In this document: positions 44,552-55,778 of the stretch, piece after piece
Layout of the letters: the number at the start of each line of letters is the position of its first letter
Position numbering within the stretch: the stretch's first letter is position 1
DNA from: Dactylorhiza incarnata
Lineage: Eukaryota; Streptophyta; Magnoliopsida; Asparagales; Orchidaceae
Direction of reading: 5' to 3'
NCBI GenBank assembly: GCA_033032865.1
Contig: JAWHQI010000273.1
Coordinates: forward strand, 3,472,001 to 3,536,000
Length of the DNA: 64,000 bases
Program-made: the position numbers and the translations under genes
Notes under the pieces: model-generated
Told to the model about the DNA's origin: nothing
What the model saw: the letters and a program-made list of their open reading frames with translations, nothing else
The model's database searches: none

Positions 44552-44896
44552 GTGAATTTGGTTCGGGACAATGTCCCATTATCCTCTTATTGTGATTCCT
44601 GTAATAAACTATCTAAGCGCTCCATCTCCTGGGCCGATCCGGTAGTCACCACGATGCCGGAAGTGACGCCACCCGCCACTAAGGCGGAAAAATCTGAAAA
44701 CTCTCAACGGTGGCAGTCCCCGACTGTCACTAAACTTAAACAGGAAAAACTTCTACGCGACGCTCGCGCTGCCGCTCTCCGTGGTAAGAGGGCGGAGGTT
44801 AGGGGAGCAGTGGGTGACACCAGTGTTGGCCCTAAAGCCTTCACCTCCCGCCTACGCGCTACGGGGGACACGCACCATAAGAGCGCTTTTAGCTGA
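44552..44896 (+). CDS. Element L short tail ORF, unknown
   Basis: 114 codons, starting 48 nt after the gag-protease stop in another frame. It is basic in the second half (KLKQEKLLRDARAAALRGKR) with no motif I know. It may be the remnant left where pol was lost. The following DNA has GCGCTACTGGGAGACAACCCA, the kind of sequence found just after pol in Athila elements, which supports loss of pol rather than a new gene. Confidence 0.35.
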   Translation: MNLVRDNVPLSSYCDSCNKLSKRSISWADPVVTTMPEVTPPATKAEKSENSQRWQSPTVTKLKQEKLLRDARAAALRGKRAEVRGAVGDTSVGPKAFTSRLRATGDTHHKSAFS

Positions 44897-46687
44897 TTTG
44901 TGTGATCTGAGTTTGTGAAACTGCTTTTGAGAACTTCTCTTTTAATTCCTGCATTTTATAAACAATGTTAATACAGGTATTTGGTCCAGCTTAAGGACGT
45001 TAAATAAAAGCGCTACTGGGAGACAACCCAGATTTCCTGATTTTGTAGTTTCTATCTAACTTTCTTTTAGTTCAGCTTTTGCATATGCTTTTGTTGTTTT
45101 GAGTTTTGTGCTTGCAGGTTTTGTGTTCGTTGGTGCAGATGCTGCGGACTGTTCTTGATCGTAAACGCCAATCGTCTGGTATGCTCAATTCTGAGCATTG
45201 GGTAACACTTCCTCCCCTCTTTTTTCTTCAATTTCTGGATGTATTGTTTAGACTAAGTCTGGGGGAGCGTATGTTGTCATCCACTGTGCACGAGTTGCAC
45301 TGCATATTAGAAGTTTGTTTCTTATTTATCCTAGTCATTATCATTGTTTGCATGCTTCACAAATCATTTCACCCACTTGAGTGCGCGCTTATCTTTTTGT
45401 GGTTGTTCCGGTTAAACTATTTTGGTTGGAATGTGAAATAGGTTGTTAACGTAGGAATTATTATTTGGAGTGCGATGTTGACTCATGTAGTGTTCTAGTC
45501 ACTTCGCATGTTATGGTAGAATTTGAGTAGAACTAGATTGTCTCCATGCATCTAATTTATGTTTAGTATTTCTGCGTAGATTTAGATTTGTTATACTCAA
45601 GTGGTGAATTTGAATGAAATTGACGATAACCCGGCGTTGTGTGTGTACGAGTGCTAGTCATGTGTTGCTCGAGTCGGGAGGAAGGTTTACCTCTCTCGTG
45701 GGCTAAGAACTTGCCCCAAGCGACTCTTGAAGCATGGGTGAGAGCGACCCGCCGAGTTAATTGTGATGTAGGCCACCCTTTGGCTAGTTTGAGCCTTGCC
45801 ATTCCATGCCCTTTTCGCTCACCTTTGCAAGCCAAATTTGTGCCTACCACTCCTTTTGATCAGCTCCTCTTCATCCACCAAAGCCCGAAGCTTATCCTAC
45901 AACCGCAACCAAATTGTTGTTACCTGCACTTATTATCTAGATTTGGTGTAATGTTGGGAATCGTTGTGATGAGAAGGGGAAATAAAGTCTATCTGCTGAT
46001 TTTGAACCAACCGGAGGATTTGTAATAGAAGGGTAGTATGTTTAAAAAAAAATCTAAAAAAAAGAGAGTATATTGAAAAGAAATCCTTCCGAGCTGAATA
46101 GAAAATCTGTTGGTATTTGTGAAGTAGGCCGTGTGCACACCTAGTTTTCATGATAAGTCTGGGGGTGTGTCACACGAGCATAGTTTGTTGGTTTTGTGAG
46201 GTGCAGCGTTCTGTTAGCTCACTTGGGTTGCGTAGCCATCGTGTTTAACTTTGAATATCATACCGTAACCTAAGCCCCAACTTAATCCTAAAAGCCCTAT
46301 TGATTTGACTTGTGAGTTTGCTAGCGCCGTGGAGAGAGTGTGACCGGGCGAGCGTATGGTTCACGACATTGATGGATTTCAGCGGAGTTATTCCTAAGCC
46401 CCGATCTTTTGCAACACCCGCCTCAGTGTCTCGTCACTTTCATACCGGGCATGATCGTTCAAATTCTTCATAATTCACCAACTGAGTATAACTAAATCTT
46501 TACTTACGCTTTAATACTTATGCAAATTAGTTAGCATAGTTAGAATCTCCTTCTACTAGAATCTCTACTTGCATGCGTATGTTACTTCGCACCGTACTCC
46601 TTTGTGTAATTCTCTATGTTAACTATCGTTTTCACACTCCGCCGGATTCGTTTGCTCGGGACGCGCAAACAGTTAAGTCTGGGGGTG
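44897..46687 (+). other. Element L 3' non-coding region with duplicated purine tract
   Basis: Internal TAAGTCTGGGGGAGCG (45255-45269) and the terminal purine tract (46675-46687) are 1.4 kb apart, as in F. Blocks between them are conserved with F. ORFs of about 100 codons here look spurious. Confidence 0.75.
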
Positions 46688-48201
46688 TGATGAGACCTGA
46701 TCATATACACATTTATGGACTCATCCGGGCCGTTATTCAGTCATTTCACCGCACTTTAGCCTTGTTATAGTTTATATTTGATATTCCATGCTAGGTGCAC
46801 TTCTAGACCCATTTTGGTGTGATTTCATGTTTATTTTCATTAGTAGTTTTCATGCACTGTTAGGTGCCACTTTCAGTGGCTAGATTCGTGGTTGTGCTGG
46901 AATAGGAGTCGTGCAGGTGTTCCCGGTGCAATTCTGCACAGGAACACTGCGCACGATCACCGGTTATATGGCGCACGGCCACTGGTCGTGCGCCACTGAT
47001 CGTGTGCACTTAACCCTTTTTTCATGAGTTCTGTTTGGTGTAGTGCGCACGACCATCTACGATAGTGCGCACGACCACCGGTCGTGCGCCACTGGTCGTG
47101 CGCACTTATCATTAATTTTCTGAGTTCTGTTTCGACTAATGCGCACCACCACCGACGATAGTGCGCACGACCACCGGTCGTGCGCCACTGGTCGTGCGAA
47201 CATTATAGTTTATAAATTTCGCATCTTGCAGGTCCCACCCAGGAAGTGCGCACGATCGCAGAATTCCAGTGCGCACGACCACTGGTCGTCGCCAATGACC
47301 GTGCGCACTATTTAAATCAGCGCCTATATAAATGCCTGTTCTGATTTTAGGTTATCATTCAGCCGCCGGGAGCAGATTGCCTGTTCCGTACGCCGCCGAC
47401 CACCATCTTGGGACGCCTCCACTTCATCTCCCACGCAAGGGGAAGTCTCCTCCATCCATTCCAAGCCTTCCTCCATTGTTCGGGAGTGTTCTCCATCATC
47501 CGCAAGCCTCCAAGCAGCTATTTCCCCACTACGACCCGGTGAGAAGAAGAGGAAATCTGAAGTCGAAGACGACGGAGCTACGTAGGGAGATCGTGACAGC
47601 TCTCTGCGCCGGAAGCATAGTCCGCCCGAGTCCGGAGGTAGCCCGACAACCTACCATTCCGGCCGTGAACGGCCGCTAGTCTTCACCCATCGGTTATCTC
47701 TTTCTTCTTTCCTTCATTGTACTCGTTGAATCGTGTAAACTGGAATATTGTGTTGTTTGGGTTGTTTGAAATGAATGTTTCTTTACTTTCCTTCATCGCT
47801 TGCTTGTGAATCACTCCGTTTCTACTCTCTCACTCACGCACGCACGCAAGGTGTTTGATCCGCGTTGGCAAGAGCTAACGGCGGTTGTGAAGAGGTGTTT
47901 GCGACCCTCACCCTCTCGCACTAGAGCACACTCCATCCGCCTCACGAAGCACAGCATCGCGGCCGTTGCATCCATCTCGCCTAGAGAAGTGGTGCCTTCG
48001 ACCCGCATTTCTTTTATTGTTGTTAGGATTATGACAAATCAACCAAAAATCCCCTTTTAATGTGTGTTGCGCTTGTGTAACAAGAGTCACACAACGCGAT
48101 TCGTTCACCTAACCTGCATTCCTCAAGAGACCGACATTCGGGGATTCCACTCTCCACATTTATTACTTGACAGCGACCGGTGCACTTGCCGACACGCATC
48201 A
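46688..48201 (+). repeat. Element L 3' LTR
   Basis: Nearly identical to 40937-42451. Small differences include one base in the first big palindrome and TGATGAGACC in place of TGATGAGTCC at the start. The GCGCAC array is at about 46945-47315. Confidence 0.95.
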
Positions 48202-48206
48202 CGATG

Positions 48207-50759
48207 CGAGTCTTGTTTGTTAGGCAAGATGACTAAAGCCCCTTTCACTGGTTATACTGAGAGGGCGGAGGATCTCTTGGGTGTTGTACATAGTGATGTA
48301 TGCGGACCCATGAGTTCTATGGCAAGAGGTGGGTATTTCTACTTCGTTACATTTACTGACGATTTCAGTAGATACGGATACGTGTATCTTATGAAGTGCA
48401 AATCCGAAACTTTTGAAAAGTTCAAAGAGTTTAAGAATGAAGTGGAGAACCAATTGGGTAAAAAGGTTAAAGCACTCCGATCTGATCGAGGTGGCGAATA
48501 CCTGAGTCATGAGTTCCGTGATCATCTGAAAGAGTGTGGTATTGTATCACAGCTCACTCTACCTAGGACACCGCATCATAATGGTGTGTCTGAGAGGAGA
48601 AATCGTACTCTGTTAGACATGGTACGGTCGATGATGAGTCATGCAGACTTGCCTGTTTCCTTTTGGGGTTTTGGTTTAGAGATTGCTGCAATAACACTGA
48701 ATCGCGCTCCAACGAAAACGGTTCTAAAGACACCATATGAGATATGGACTGGGAAGCGTCCTAGTATGTCATTCATTAAAATTTGGGGCTGTGAGGCATA
48801 CGTATGACGTCAAATGCCTGACAAGCTGGAACCCAAATCAGATAAGTGTTATCTGGTGGGATATCCTAAGGAAACGAAAGGATATTACTTTTACCTACCG
48901 TCTGAGGGCAAAGTGTTTGTCGCAAGGACGGGTGTCTTCTTGGAGAAAGAGTTCTTGTCAAGAAAGACGCAAAAGGTAGAACTTGAAGAAGTTCAAGAAC
49001 CACAAGTAGTGAATGAACCAGAGTTGGATTCTGAGCCAGGACTACAAGATGTTGTAGCTGGAGAACCTGCTCAAGAGACACAGGTCCTATGTAGATCTGG
49101 TAGACCAAGATTTGAGCCTGAGAGATATGGATTTCTTATGTCTCAAATAGGTAATGTGTTGCTTATGGATCATGATGATGAACCAACGACCTACCAAGAG
49201 GCTATGAATGGACCGGACTCCGACAAATGGCTTGAGGCTATGAAAACCGAAATGGACTCCATGTATACAAACCAAGTTTGGAACTTGGTGGAACCACCAG
49301 AAGGGGTACGACCCATAAGGTGCAAGTGGGTCTTCAAGAAGAAGACTGACATGGATGGGAATGTACAGACATTCAAAGGGCGACTGGTGGCTAAGGGTTT
49401 CAAGCAAATTCATGGTGTTGACTATGATGAGACCTTTTCCCCTGTTGCCATGGTAAAGTCCATTAGGATATTGCTTGCTATTGCTGCGTATTATGACTAC
49501 GAGATCTGGCAGATGGATGTCAAAACGGCTTTCCTAAATGGAAACCTCCTTGAGGAAGTGTACATGACACAAACCGAGGGTTTTGTATCCCCAAATGAAG
49601 CCACTAAAATATGCAAGCTGAATAGGTCCATCTATGGATTGAAACAGGCCTCTAGAAGTTGGAATCTTCGTTTTGATGAGAAGATCAAAGAGTTTGGTTT
49701 TGTCAAGAATGAAGATGAACCGTGTGTTTACAAGCAAATCAGTGGGAGCATTATTGTCTTCCTGATATTGTATGTAGATGACATACTGTTGATCGGGAAT
49801 GACATACCTACCCTGAAAGTTGTTAAGAACAACCTAGGGAACTACTTTTCTATGAAGGACTTGGGTGAAGCGACTTACATACTCGGTATTAAGATCTATA
49901 GAGATAGATCGAAGAAGTTGCTGGGTTTGACCCAGAGTACGTACATTGAGAAGGTGTTGAAGCGGTTCAACATGCTTGAGTCCAAGAAAGGATTTTTGCC
50001 CATGTCTCATGGTGTAAATCTCTCTAAGGACCAGTGTCCAAAATCTTGTGAAGATAAGGACCGCATGAAGTTAATTCCATATGCTTCGGCAATTGGGTCA
50101 ATCATGTACGCAATGTTATGTACTCGACCCGATGTCTCTTTTGCTTTGAGCATGACTAGCAGGTATCAGTCTGATCCTGGTGAACATCACTGGATAGCCG
50201 TAAAGAATATCCTGAAGTACTTGAGAAGAACTAAGGATGTATTCTTGGTGTATGGTGGAAAGGAAGAGCTCGTTGTAAGTGGTTACACGGATGCCAGCTT
50301 CCAAACTGATAGGGATGATTCGAAGTCTCAGTCAGGGTTTGTGTTTTGCCTGAATGGAGGAGCTGTGAGCTGGAAGAGTTCCAAGCAAGAGACAGTTGCT
50401 GATTCTACAACTGAGGCCGAGTATATCGCTACGGAAATGCAGCGAAGGAGGCTGTATGGATTAGGAAATTCATCGGCGAGCTAGATGTAGTTCCTAGCAT
50501 TGTTGGTCCCGTAGTTCTCTACTGTGATAACAATGGTGCAATTGCACAATCTAAGGAACCTAGATCCCATCAGCGCTCTAAGCACATACTTTGGCGGTTC
50601 CATCTTATTCGTGAGATAGTAAAACAAGGAGATGTGAACATTTGCAGAGTGCCGACTGAGGATAATATTGCAGATCCACTGACAAAGCCTCTCGCGCAGA
50701 GAATGCATGATGGTCATACTAGATCAATGGGTATACGATACCTGAGTGATCAACTCTAG
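48207..50759 (+). pseudogene. gag-pol: Element J gag-pol, part 2: integrase, RT, RNase H
   Basis: It resumes in the pre-integrase Cys region (CESCLLGKMTKAPF). The integrase core acidic residues appear in FTDDFSRYGYVY, RSDRGGEYL and HHNGVSERRN. A TGA at 48805-48807 interrupts just after the core, where relatives have Arg or Lys (CGA to TGA fits CpG decay). RT runs from about 49190 to 49980 with WVFKKK, QMDVKTAFLNG and LYVDDILLIGND. RNase H shows GYTDASFQTD and ADSTTEAEY. A frameshift near 50440 separates the last part (LYCDNNGAIA, RSKHI, NIADPLTKPL) ending at TAG 50757-50759. Confidence 0.93.
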
Positions 50760-51734
50760 TGGGAGTCTTGTGGGTTGCATGTAAAATAAATATTCTGTTG
50801 GCTGTTTAATATTTATTCATATGATGAATTGTGTACCAATTATTTCCTTTTACAATTAATGGCATGTTCTTTTATTACGATATACTGTTTCTATATGATA
50901 GAATAAAATTCGTGATAAATACCCTTAGAATGTTCGCTTCCATAGGACATCAAGTACGTGACTTGAATGTGAGAGCCTATGATCTCGAAGCTTCATTCTT
51001 AAAAGGTCCCTGGTCAAGGTATCATCGTAGAAGCTAAGGGTGATGATGATACATTAAGACTAGCATGTGTGTTGACTGATTACCGGTTCTCACAGGTCAT
51101 GATATTGTGATATCATGTCATCACGTGGGTACTTGTTAGTGAACAAGTTGTACTGGACAGACCCAACCTGAGACTACTTTGTGGATTGTTACTTAAAAGT
51201 GTCACAAGTAGGTCTCATTTGACACTGGTGTTGTGGTCCTTTGACCTGAAGTCACAACATTCATCGAGTGAGGAAGAGCGTGCTTTGATGTCATCTAAAG
51301 TCTTCCTTGAAGAAAGTTGATGATAAGGGTGGTCGTTGGGTACGTTACGAATCATTTGGGTGTTTGGGTGTGAGCAGATATGGGATTTGTCCTCCTATAT
51401 AACAGGAGTTGCATCCATGGGCCCCTTGATGGAATTGGACTGAGAAATGCATGGCCATGCTTGGTTGAGTCAATATGTGATATTGAGCTCACCATTCTCT
51501 GGTAGTCCGTTCTAGATCAAGAAACTTGGATTGAGCTATAAAGAGGGTGACACGGTCCATGCCTCTAGTTCTTTCCGGATGTAAGGGACAAAGGGACAAA
51601 GACAATGCTGGAACATTGGTCATAAAGGCTTATGAGTTATGAACTCTTATTGCTTGGGGAGCAATGATGCATTGCTAGATGTCGCTCATTGTTTGTGAGG
51701 TTTTGTTTGATACTTTCAAGATCAAGTGGGAGAC
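50760..51734 (+). other. Element J 3' non-coding region
   Basis: About 1 kb without an ORF, ending in the purine tract AGTGGGAGAC next to the 3' LTR. Such long 3' regions are usual in this copia group. I see nothing else. Confidence 0.75.
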
Positions 51735-52719
51735 TGTTGGAGTTAGCATTGTGATCTAGAAGTGGTCAAACATGTAATGTCACTGTCAACACGGTATGAG
51801 CCTGCAGGGTCGCACATAAGAGCATGTGGAGAAGTTGGAAGATTGACTGTGTTGGTAAAGGTTACCAATCATCATAAAGAATGGGGAAGTCCAGCAATTA
51901 TTGCTGTCTGAATTCGTCGGATATGTCTGATTGGATTCGTCGGAATTCGTCGGATCATTCCGTGGAATCCCGACAAATTGTCACAGAGATCCTTCACTCG
52001 GCAAATGTTGCTGTCTGATTGGATTCGTCGGAATTCGTGGGATCATTCCGTGGAATCCCGACGAATTGTCACAGAGACCCTTCACTCGACAAATGTTGCC
52101 GTCTGATGTGATTCGTCGGAATTCGTCGGATTGTCCCGTGAAATCTCGACGAATGTTGTTCCGTGGAATCCCGATGAATTATTACAGAAAACTGTTTCTG
52201 TATGGACTGCGGATAGCGATTTTTTTTAGGTCTTTTATACTTCGGGTATAAATAGACGGTTCGACGGTTCTTCTTGAGCATCCATGATTATTACGCGAAG
52301 TAGAAGAAACAAGACGGAAGAAGTTCCGCCTCACGAACCCTAGCCGACGGAAGTGTTCCGCCGTCTCGATCGCCTTCGCAGACCTCCCCTCCGGCGATCG
52401 TCGCCGTGTTGTTCTTCCTGGAGCGAACCTAGCAGTTCATGGAAGTGCAAAGGTGCAGTCGTTCTTCTCCCGGCTCGTGTGGATCACTGTAGAGACGTAG
52501 ACATTATTCTACGTGAGAACTCTCGCATAGCCGGCGCAAGGACTCTTCTTCTTAGAGCATCTAGGTTGGATTTGATCCAATCCAGCAAAGGTAATTTTTG
52601 CCTAGTATTTTATTAACTTCTTGATTCTATATTCATGGCCCGATCAAAGTCTTTTGGGTTGTTTCTCTTTATTTCCGCTGCGCCTACATGTGATGTATGG
52701 GTCATAGAAAAACCCAACA
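51735..52719 (+). repeat. Element J 3' LTR
   Basis: Same length as the 5' LTR and nearly identical to it. The ATTCGTCGG array is at about 51905-52190 and the TATA box at 52247-52255. Confidence 0.95.
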
Positions 52720-52724
52720 GTCGG

Positions 52725-53088
52725 CTGCCAAATTTTCAGCCCCTTTCTTATCCCGGATCTCTAAATCAAATTCCCATAAAAGGAGGATCCATCGAAGCAA
52801 GCGGGGCTTGGCATCTATTTTGGTTAAAAGATATTTTAGGGCGGAGTGATCAGTGAAAACGATTAGGTATGAAAGTGTTACATAGGGTCTGAACTTATCA
52901 AAGGCAAATACGACGGCAAGAAGATCCTTTTCCGTTGTCGTGTAGTTAGCATGTGCGTCTATGACCGTGCGAGAAGCGTAATAGATTGGATGGAGATATT
53001 TATTAATGTGTTGGCCTAATACGTCTCCTACCGCAATATCACTCGCGTCGCACATGATCTCGAACGGAAGGGACCAATCTGGCGCCAC
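52725..53088 (-). pseudogene. pol: Element H RNase H
   Basis: The minus strand encodes the gypsy RNase [51 protein letters not shown] and [12 protein letters not shown], with the catalytic acids in CDAS and TEKD. J cuts it just after [10 protein letters not shown], and it resumes at 37412. A frameshift separates it from the RT part upstream. Confidence 0.92.
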
Positions 53089-53135
53089 AAAAATTGGAGA
53101 ATTGATAAGTTGTTATTTTATAAAATTAAATGCCA

Positions 53136-53975
53136 CTACCAGGCAGTATCAAAAATAAATGGGGAATCATTTTCCAGGAGGTGGGTAAGCGGTTTCTTTA
53201 TTTTAGAAAAATCTTGTATAAACCGCCTATAAAAACCCGCATGGCCGAGAAAACTTCGAATAGATTTTACGTTCGAAGGTATGGGAAGTTGTTCAATTAT
53301 AGCCACTTTGGCCCTATCGACCTCCATCCCCTTGGAAGAAATCTTATGGACGAGGACTAAACCCTCTCAGACCATAAAGTTGCATTTCTCGCAGTTTAAA
53401 ACTAAGTTTGTCTCTTCATACCGCTGGAGAACTCTTTCTAAATTTTTCAGACTGTTTTGTAAAGTGTTTCCAAAGATGGAGAAGTCATCCATAAAGACTT
53501 CCATTATATCTTCTACAAGCTCGCCGAATATCGCCAGCATACATCGTTGGAATGTAGTTGGCGCGTTCCAGAGGCCAAACGACATCCTTCGATATGCGAA
53601 GGTGCCGAACGGGCAAGTAAAACTTGTTTTTTCTTGGTCCTCGGGGGAAATAGGGATTTGGAAAAATCCCGAGAGACCATCAAGAAAGCAATAAAAAGGA
53701 TGACCTGAGAGACGCTCTAAGATTTGATCAATAAACGGTAAAGGGAAGTGGTAGGCATCATTTAGTTTTTGGTAATCGATGCACACCTTCCAAACCGTAA
53801 CAGTACGAGTTGGGATTAATCTGTTATTTGTATTTGCCATGACCATTATACTGCCTTTTTTAGGGACGACTTGTACGGGACTTACCCACGTACTGTCGGA
53901 TATATAATAGATAATCCCCGCATCAAGGAGTTTTATAATTTCAATCTTAACGACTTCCCGCATATTCGGGTTCAA
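53136..53975 (-). pseudogene. pol: Element H reverse transcriptase, one in-frame stop
   Basis: The minus strand carries a gypsy RT: a KLLDAGIIY-like segment, SPVQVVPKKGS, CIDYQKLNDA, FCFLDGLSGFFQIPI-like palm residues, TFQRCMLAIF and the catalytic EVFMDDFSIFG. A TGA at 53367-53369 is followed in the same frame by the RT connection (IPSNVKSIRSFLGHAGFYRRFI). The catalytic Asp pair is intact but the gene is not. Confidence 0.92.
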
Positions 53976-54097
53976 GCGTTATTGAGGCTGAATAGTTCTG
54001 CGGGGGTTATCTTCAAGAAAAATTTTATGGGCACAGAAGGAGGGGTTTATTCCCCTGATGTCTGAAATCTGCCATGCAATTGCATGACGAAGTTTTT

Positions 54098-54955
54098 TTA
54101 AACTTCTACTAATTCGGATGTTTTCGAATCACTTAACGTAGCGGAGATGATAAGAGGAAGTTTTAAATCTTTTTCAAGAAAAACATATTTTAGATAATCA
54201 GGGAGCTGTTTTAAATCGAGGAGTGGCAGTTCTTCGTAAGATGTTTTAACTTTTAAGGCTTCTGAATCGAGGGGGTCGAATGGCGAATCTGTCGGCATGT
54301 CATCGAGACAAGATAGATTCGCCAATATCGAATTATCCAGTGCTAAAGAGAGAAATTCAGTAACCGAAGAACATTCCTCTTCAAATACGGGTTCCAAGTT
54401 ATAATTGGAATCATCGTTCGACAGGGAGTTCTGCATCGAGGGGTTAATAAGTAAAGTAACTTTGTCATCTCCGACACGAAGGAGGAGGCGACCGTTACTA
54501 ACATCGATTAAAGCGCGGGAGGTTGCGAGAAACGAGCGATCGAGAATGATAGACACCTCAGCGTCCTCCTCTATGTCCAGGATGACAAAGTCTACCGGGA
54601 AGATAAACTTGTCGACCTTGAATATAACATCATCCACTACCCCTATTGGGTACTTTACCGAGCGATCCGCGAGTTGGATGCTCATCTTAGTTGGGCTTAG
54701 GATACCCAAATCAAGTTTTTTGAAAAGGGAGAAATGCATCAAGTTTATGCGAGCTCCCAAGTCCGCTAGAGCATACTTTATTAACATATTGCTGAAGAGG
54801 CACGGGATGGAGAATCGTCCTGGGTCATTCAGTTTTAGCGGCAATTTGTTAAAGAGGACAGCCGAGCATTCCGCGTTAAGGGAAACACGCGAAACATCTT
54901 CGAGTCGCTTTTTATTAAAAAGCAACTCCTTAAGATATTTCGCGTATTTCAGCAT
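54098..54955 (-). pseudogene. pol: Element H protease region
   Basis: This 285-codon stretch holds the Athila retropepsin domain: CLFSNMLIKYALADLGARINLMH, in which the active-site D-(S/T/L)-G reads DLG, then LADRSVKYPIGVVDDVIFKV and PVDFVILDIEED. The second half is the usual low-conservation link to RT. A frameshift lies between this and the gag remnant (55227-55778). Confidence 0.85.
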
Positions 54956-55226
54956 TTGAGAGAGTGCCTTGCAGAAAGGAAAGTTTATGTGGATTTGTTT
55001 TAAAATTTGTAGACATTTTTATAATGCTCCTCCTTCCGCTCATTGTTTATTTTTGATGGATAAGGAAGGGACGGGCTAAAACGTTTGGCATAGTCAGAAT
55101 ACTCGTTGTATTATCTATCGAGAGAGAGGGTGGAGGGGTCGGTGTCGAAACATGTACCTTGGGCTCAACCCATTTTGGGGAGGTTACCTCCTTGCCGCTG
55201 TGAAGGTTTATGGAGTTGGCATTTTC

Positions 55227-55597
55227 TCAGGGGTTCGGCTCTGTGTTCCCTGGTAGAGCTCCATATGGCCGCTCGGAGACCATCTTTGCCAGCTGTCCCA
55301 CCTGATTTTCCATGTTTTTAATCGATCCTGTAATATTTCGGATATTTGACTCGGTGGACGCAACGTATTTAGCAAAAATATCTTCGAGCAGAGAAGCTTT
55401 TTGAGGTGGATGCTGAAATCCGTTCGGAAATCCTTGCGGATTTATAATTGGGGGCCTCTGAGCATTATTATGATTACTCCAGGAAAAATTTGGGTGGTTC
55501 CTCCAACCCTGATTATAATTATTACTATACGGATTGTTATTAGGGTTGAAGGGGGGCCTAACAGGGTTGCTTAGGTAATCGACAGTTTCTTCGACAA

Positions 55598-55648
<51 letters not shown>

Positions 55649-55778
55649 GCCAAGCGGGAGTGGAGGAGGAAGCAGTCATCTCTGCCACTTGCTTACTTAA
55701 CCTTTCGACTTGAGAGGCTAAGTGAGAAGTTGCATCCACTTCATATATCCTAGTTGGTTTAGTAGGGCGTGATCTAGG
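55227..55778 (-). pseudogene. gag: Element H Gag, C-terminal part
   Basis: It is open from the junction with K (55778) through IYEVDATSHLASQVERLSKQ, an Asn homopolymer of about 15 residues encoded by an ATT microsatellite (about 55602-55647), a Pro/Asn-rich stretch (NHPNFSWSNHNNAQRPP) and SIKNMENQVGQLAKMVSERP, all typical of Athila Gag. The N-terminal capsid part is displaced beyond K and is not in the window. Confidence 0.9.

Larger units (their letters stand above)
40937..48201 (+). mobile_element. Element L: gag-protease-only gypsy element inside J
   Basis: LTRs of 1515 and 1514 bp (40937-42451, 46688-48201) are nearly identical. The target duplication is a perfect CGATG (40932-40936, 48202-48206). 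The PBS is tRNA-Asp and the purine tract AAGTCTGGGGGTG. The internal 4.2 kb encodes Gag and a protease but no RT, RNase H or integrase. After the protease the sequence passes to a short tail ORF and a 3' non-coding region. It is related to F in LTR ends and 3' region. It is probably the youngest complete insertion here, since it sits in J, which sits in H. Confidence 0.95.
37415..52719 (+). mobile_element. Element J: full-length Ty1/copia retrotransposon carrying element L
   Basis: Both LTRs are 985 bp (37415-38399, 51735-52719) and differ by few bases. The target duplication is GTCGG on both sides (37410-37414, 52720-52724). The order is PBS for tRNA-Met, a 1.1-kb leader, gag-PR-IN-RT-RNase H in one polyprotein gene, a 1-kb 3' region and the purine tract AGTGGGAGAC. 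The gene is split by L and also carries a TGA and a frameshift. J is inserted in pol of H, opposite in orientation. Without L it is 8.0 kb. Confidence 0.95.
32174..55778 (-). mobile_element. Element H: Athila-type gypsy retrotransposon, interrupted by J
   Basis: On the minus strand the internal region reads gag (from 55778), protease, RT, RNase H, integrase (to 36011), a 3' non-coding region, a purine tract (TATGGGGGTATT) and an LTR at 34685-32216. The order RT-IN is gypsy, and the PBS and Gag type indicate Athila. J is inserted between RNase H and integrase, and K replaces the flank in gag. A tRNA-Asp primer site lies on the far side of the LTR (32192-32209), so this LTR is flanked by internal sequence on both sides. 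All coding parts carry frameshifts or stops. Confidence 0.85.

Noticed and set aside
45106..46025. ORFs of 111 and 128 codons after the L gag-protease region
   Set aside because: They fall in the conserved 3' non-coding region between the two purine tracts, and the matching region of F does not keep them open.
48064..48206. An apparent ORF start upstream of the J integrase
   Set aside because: The first part is the end of LTR L. The frame joins J integrase only by chance of the insertion.
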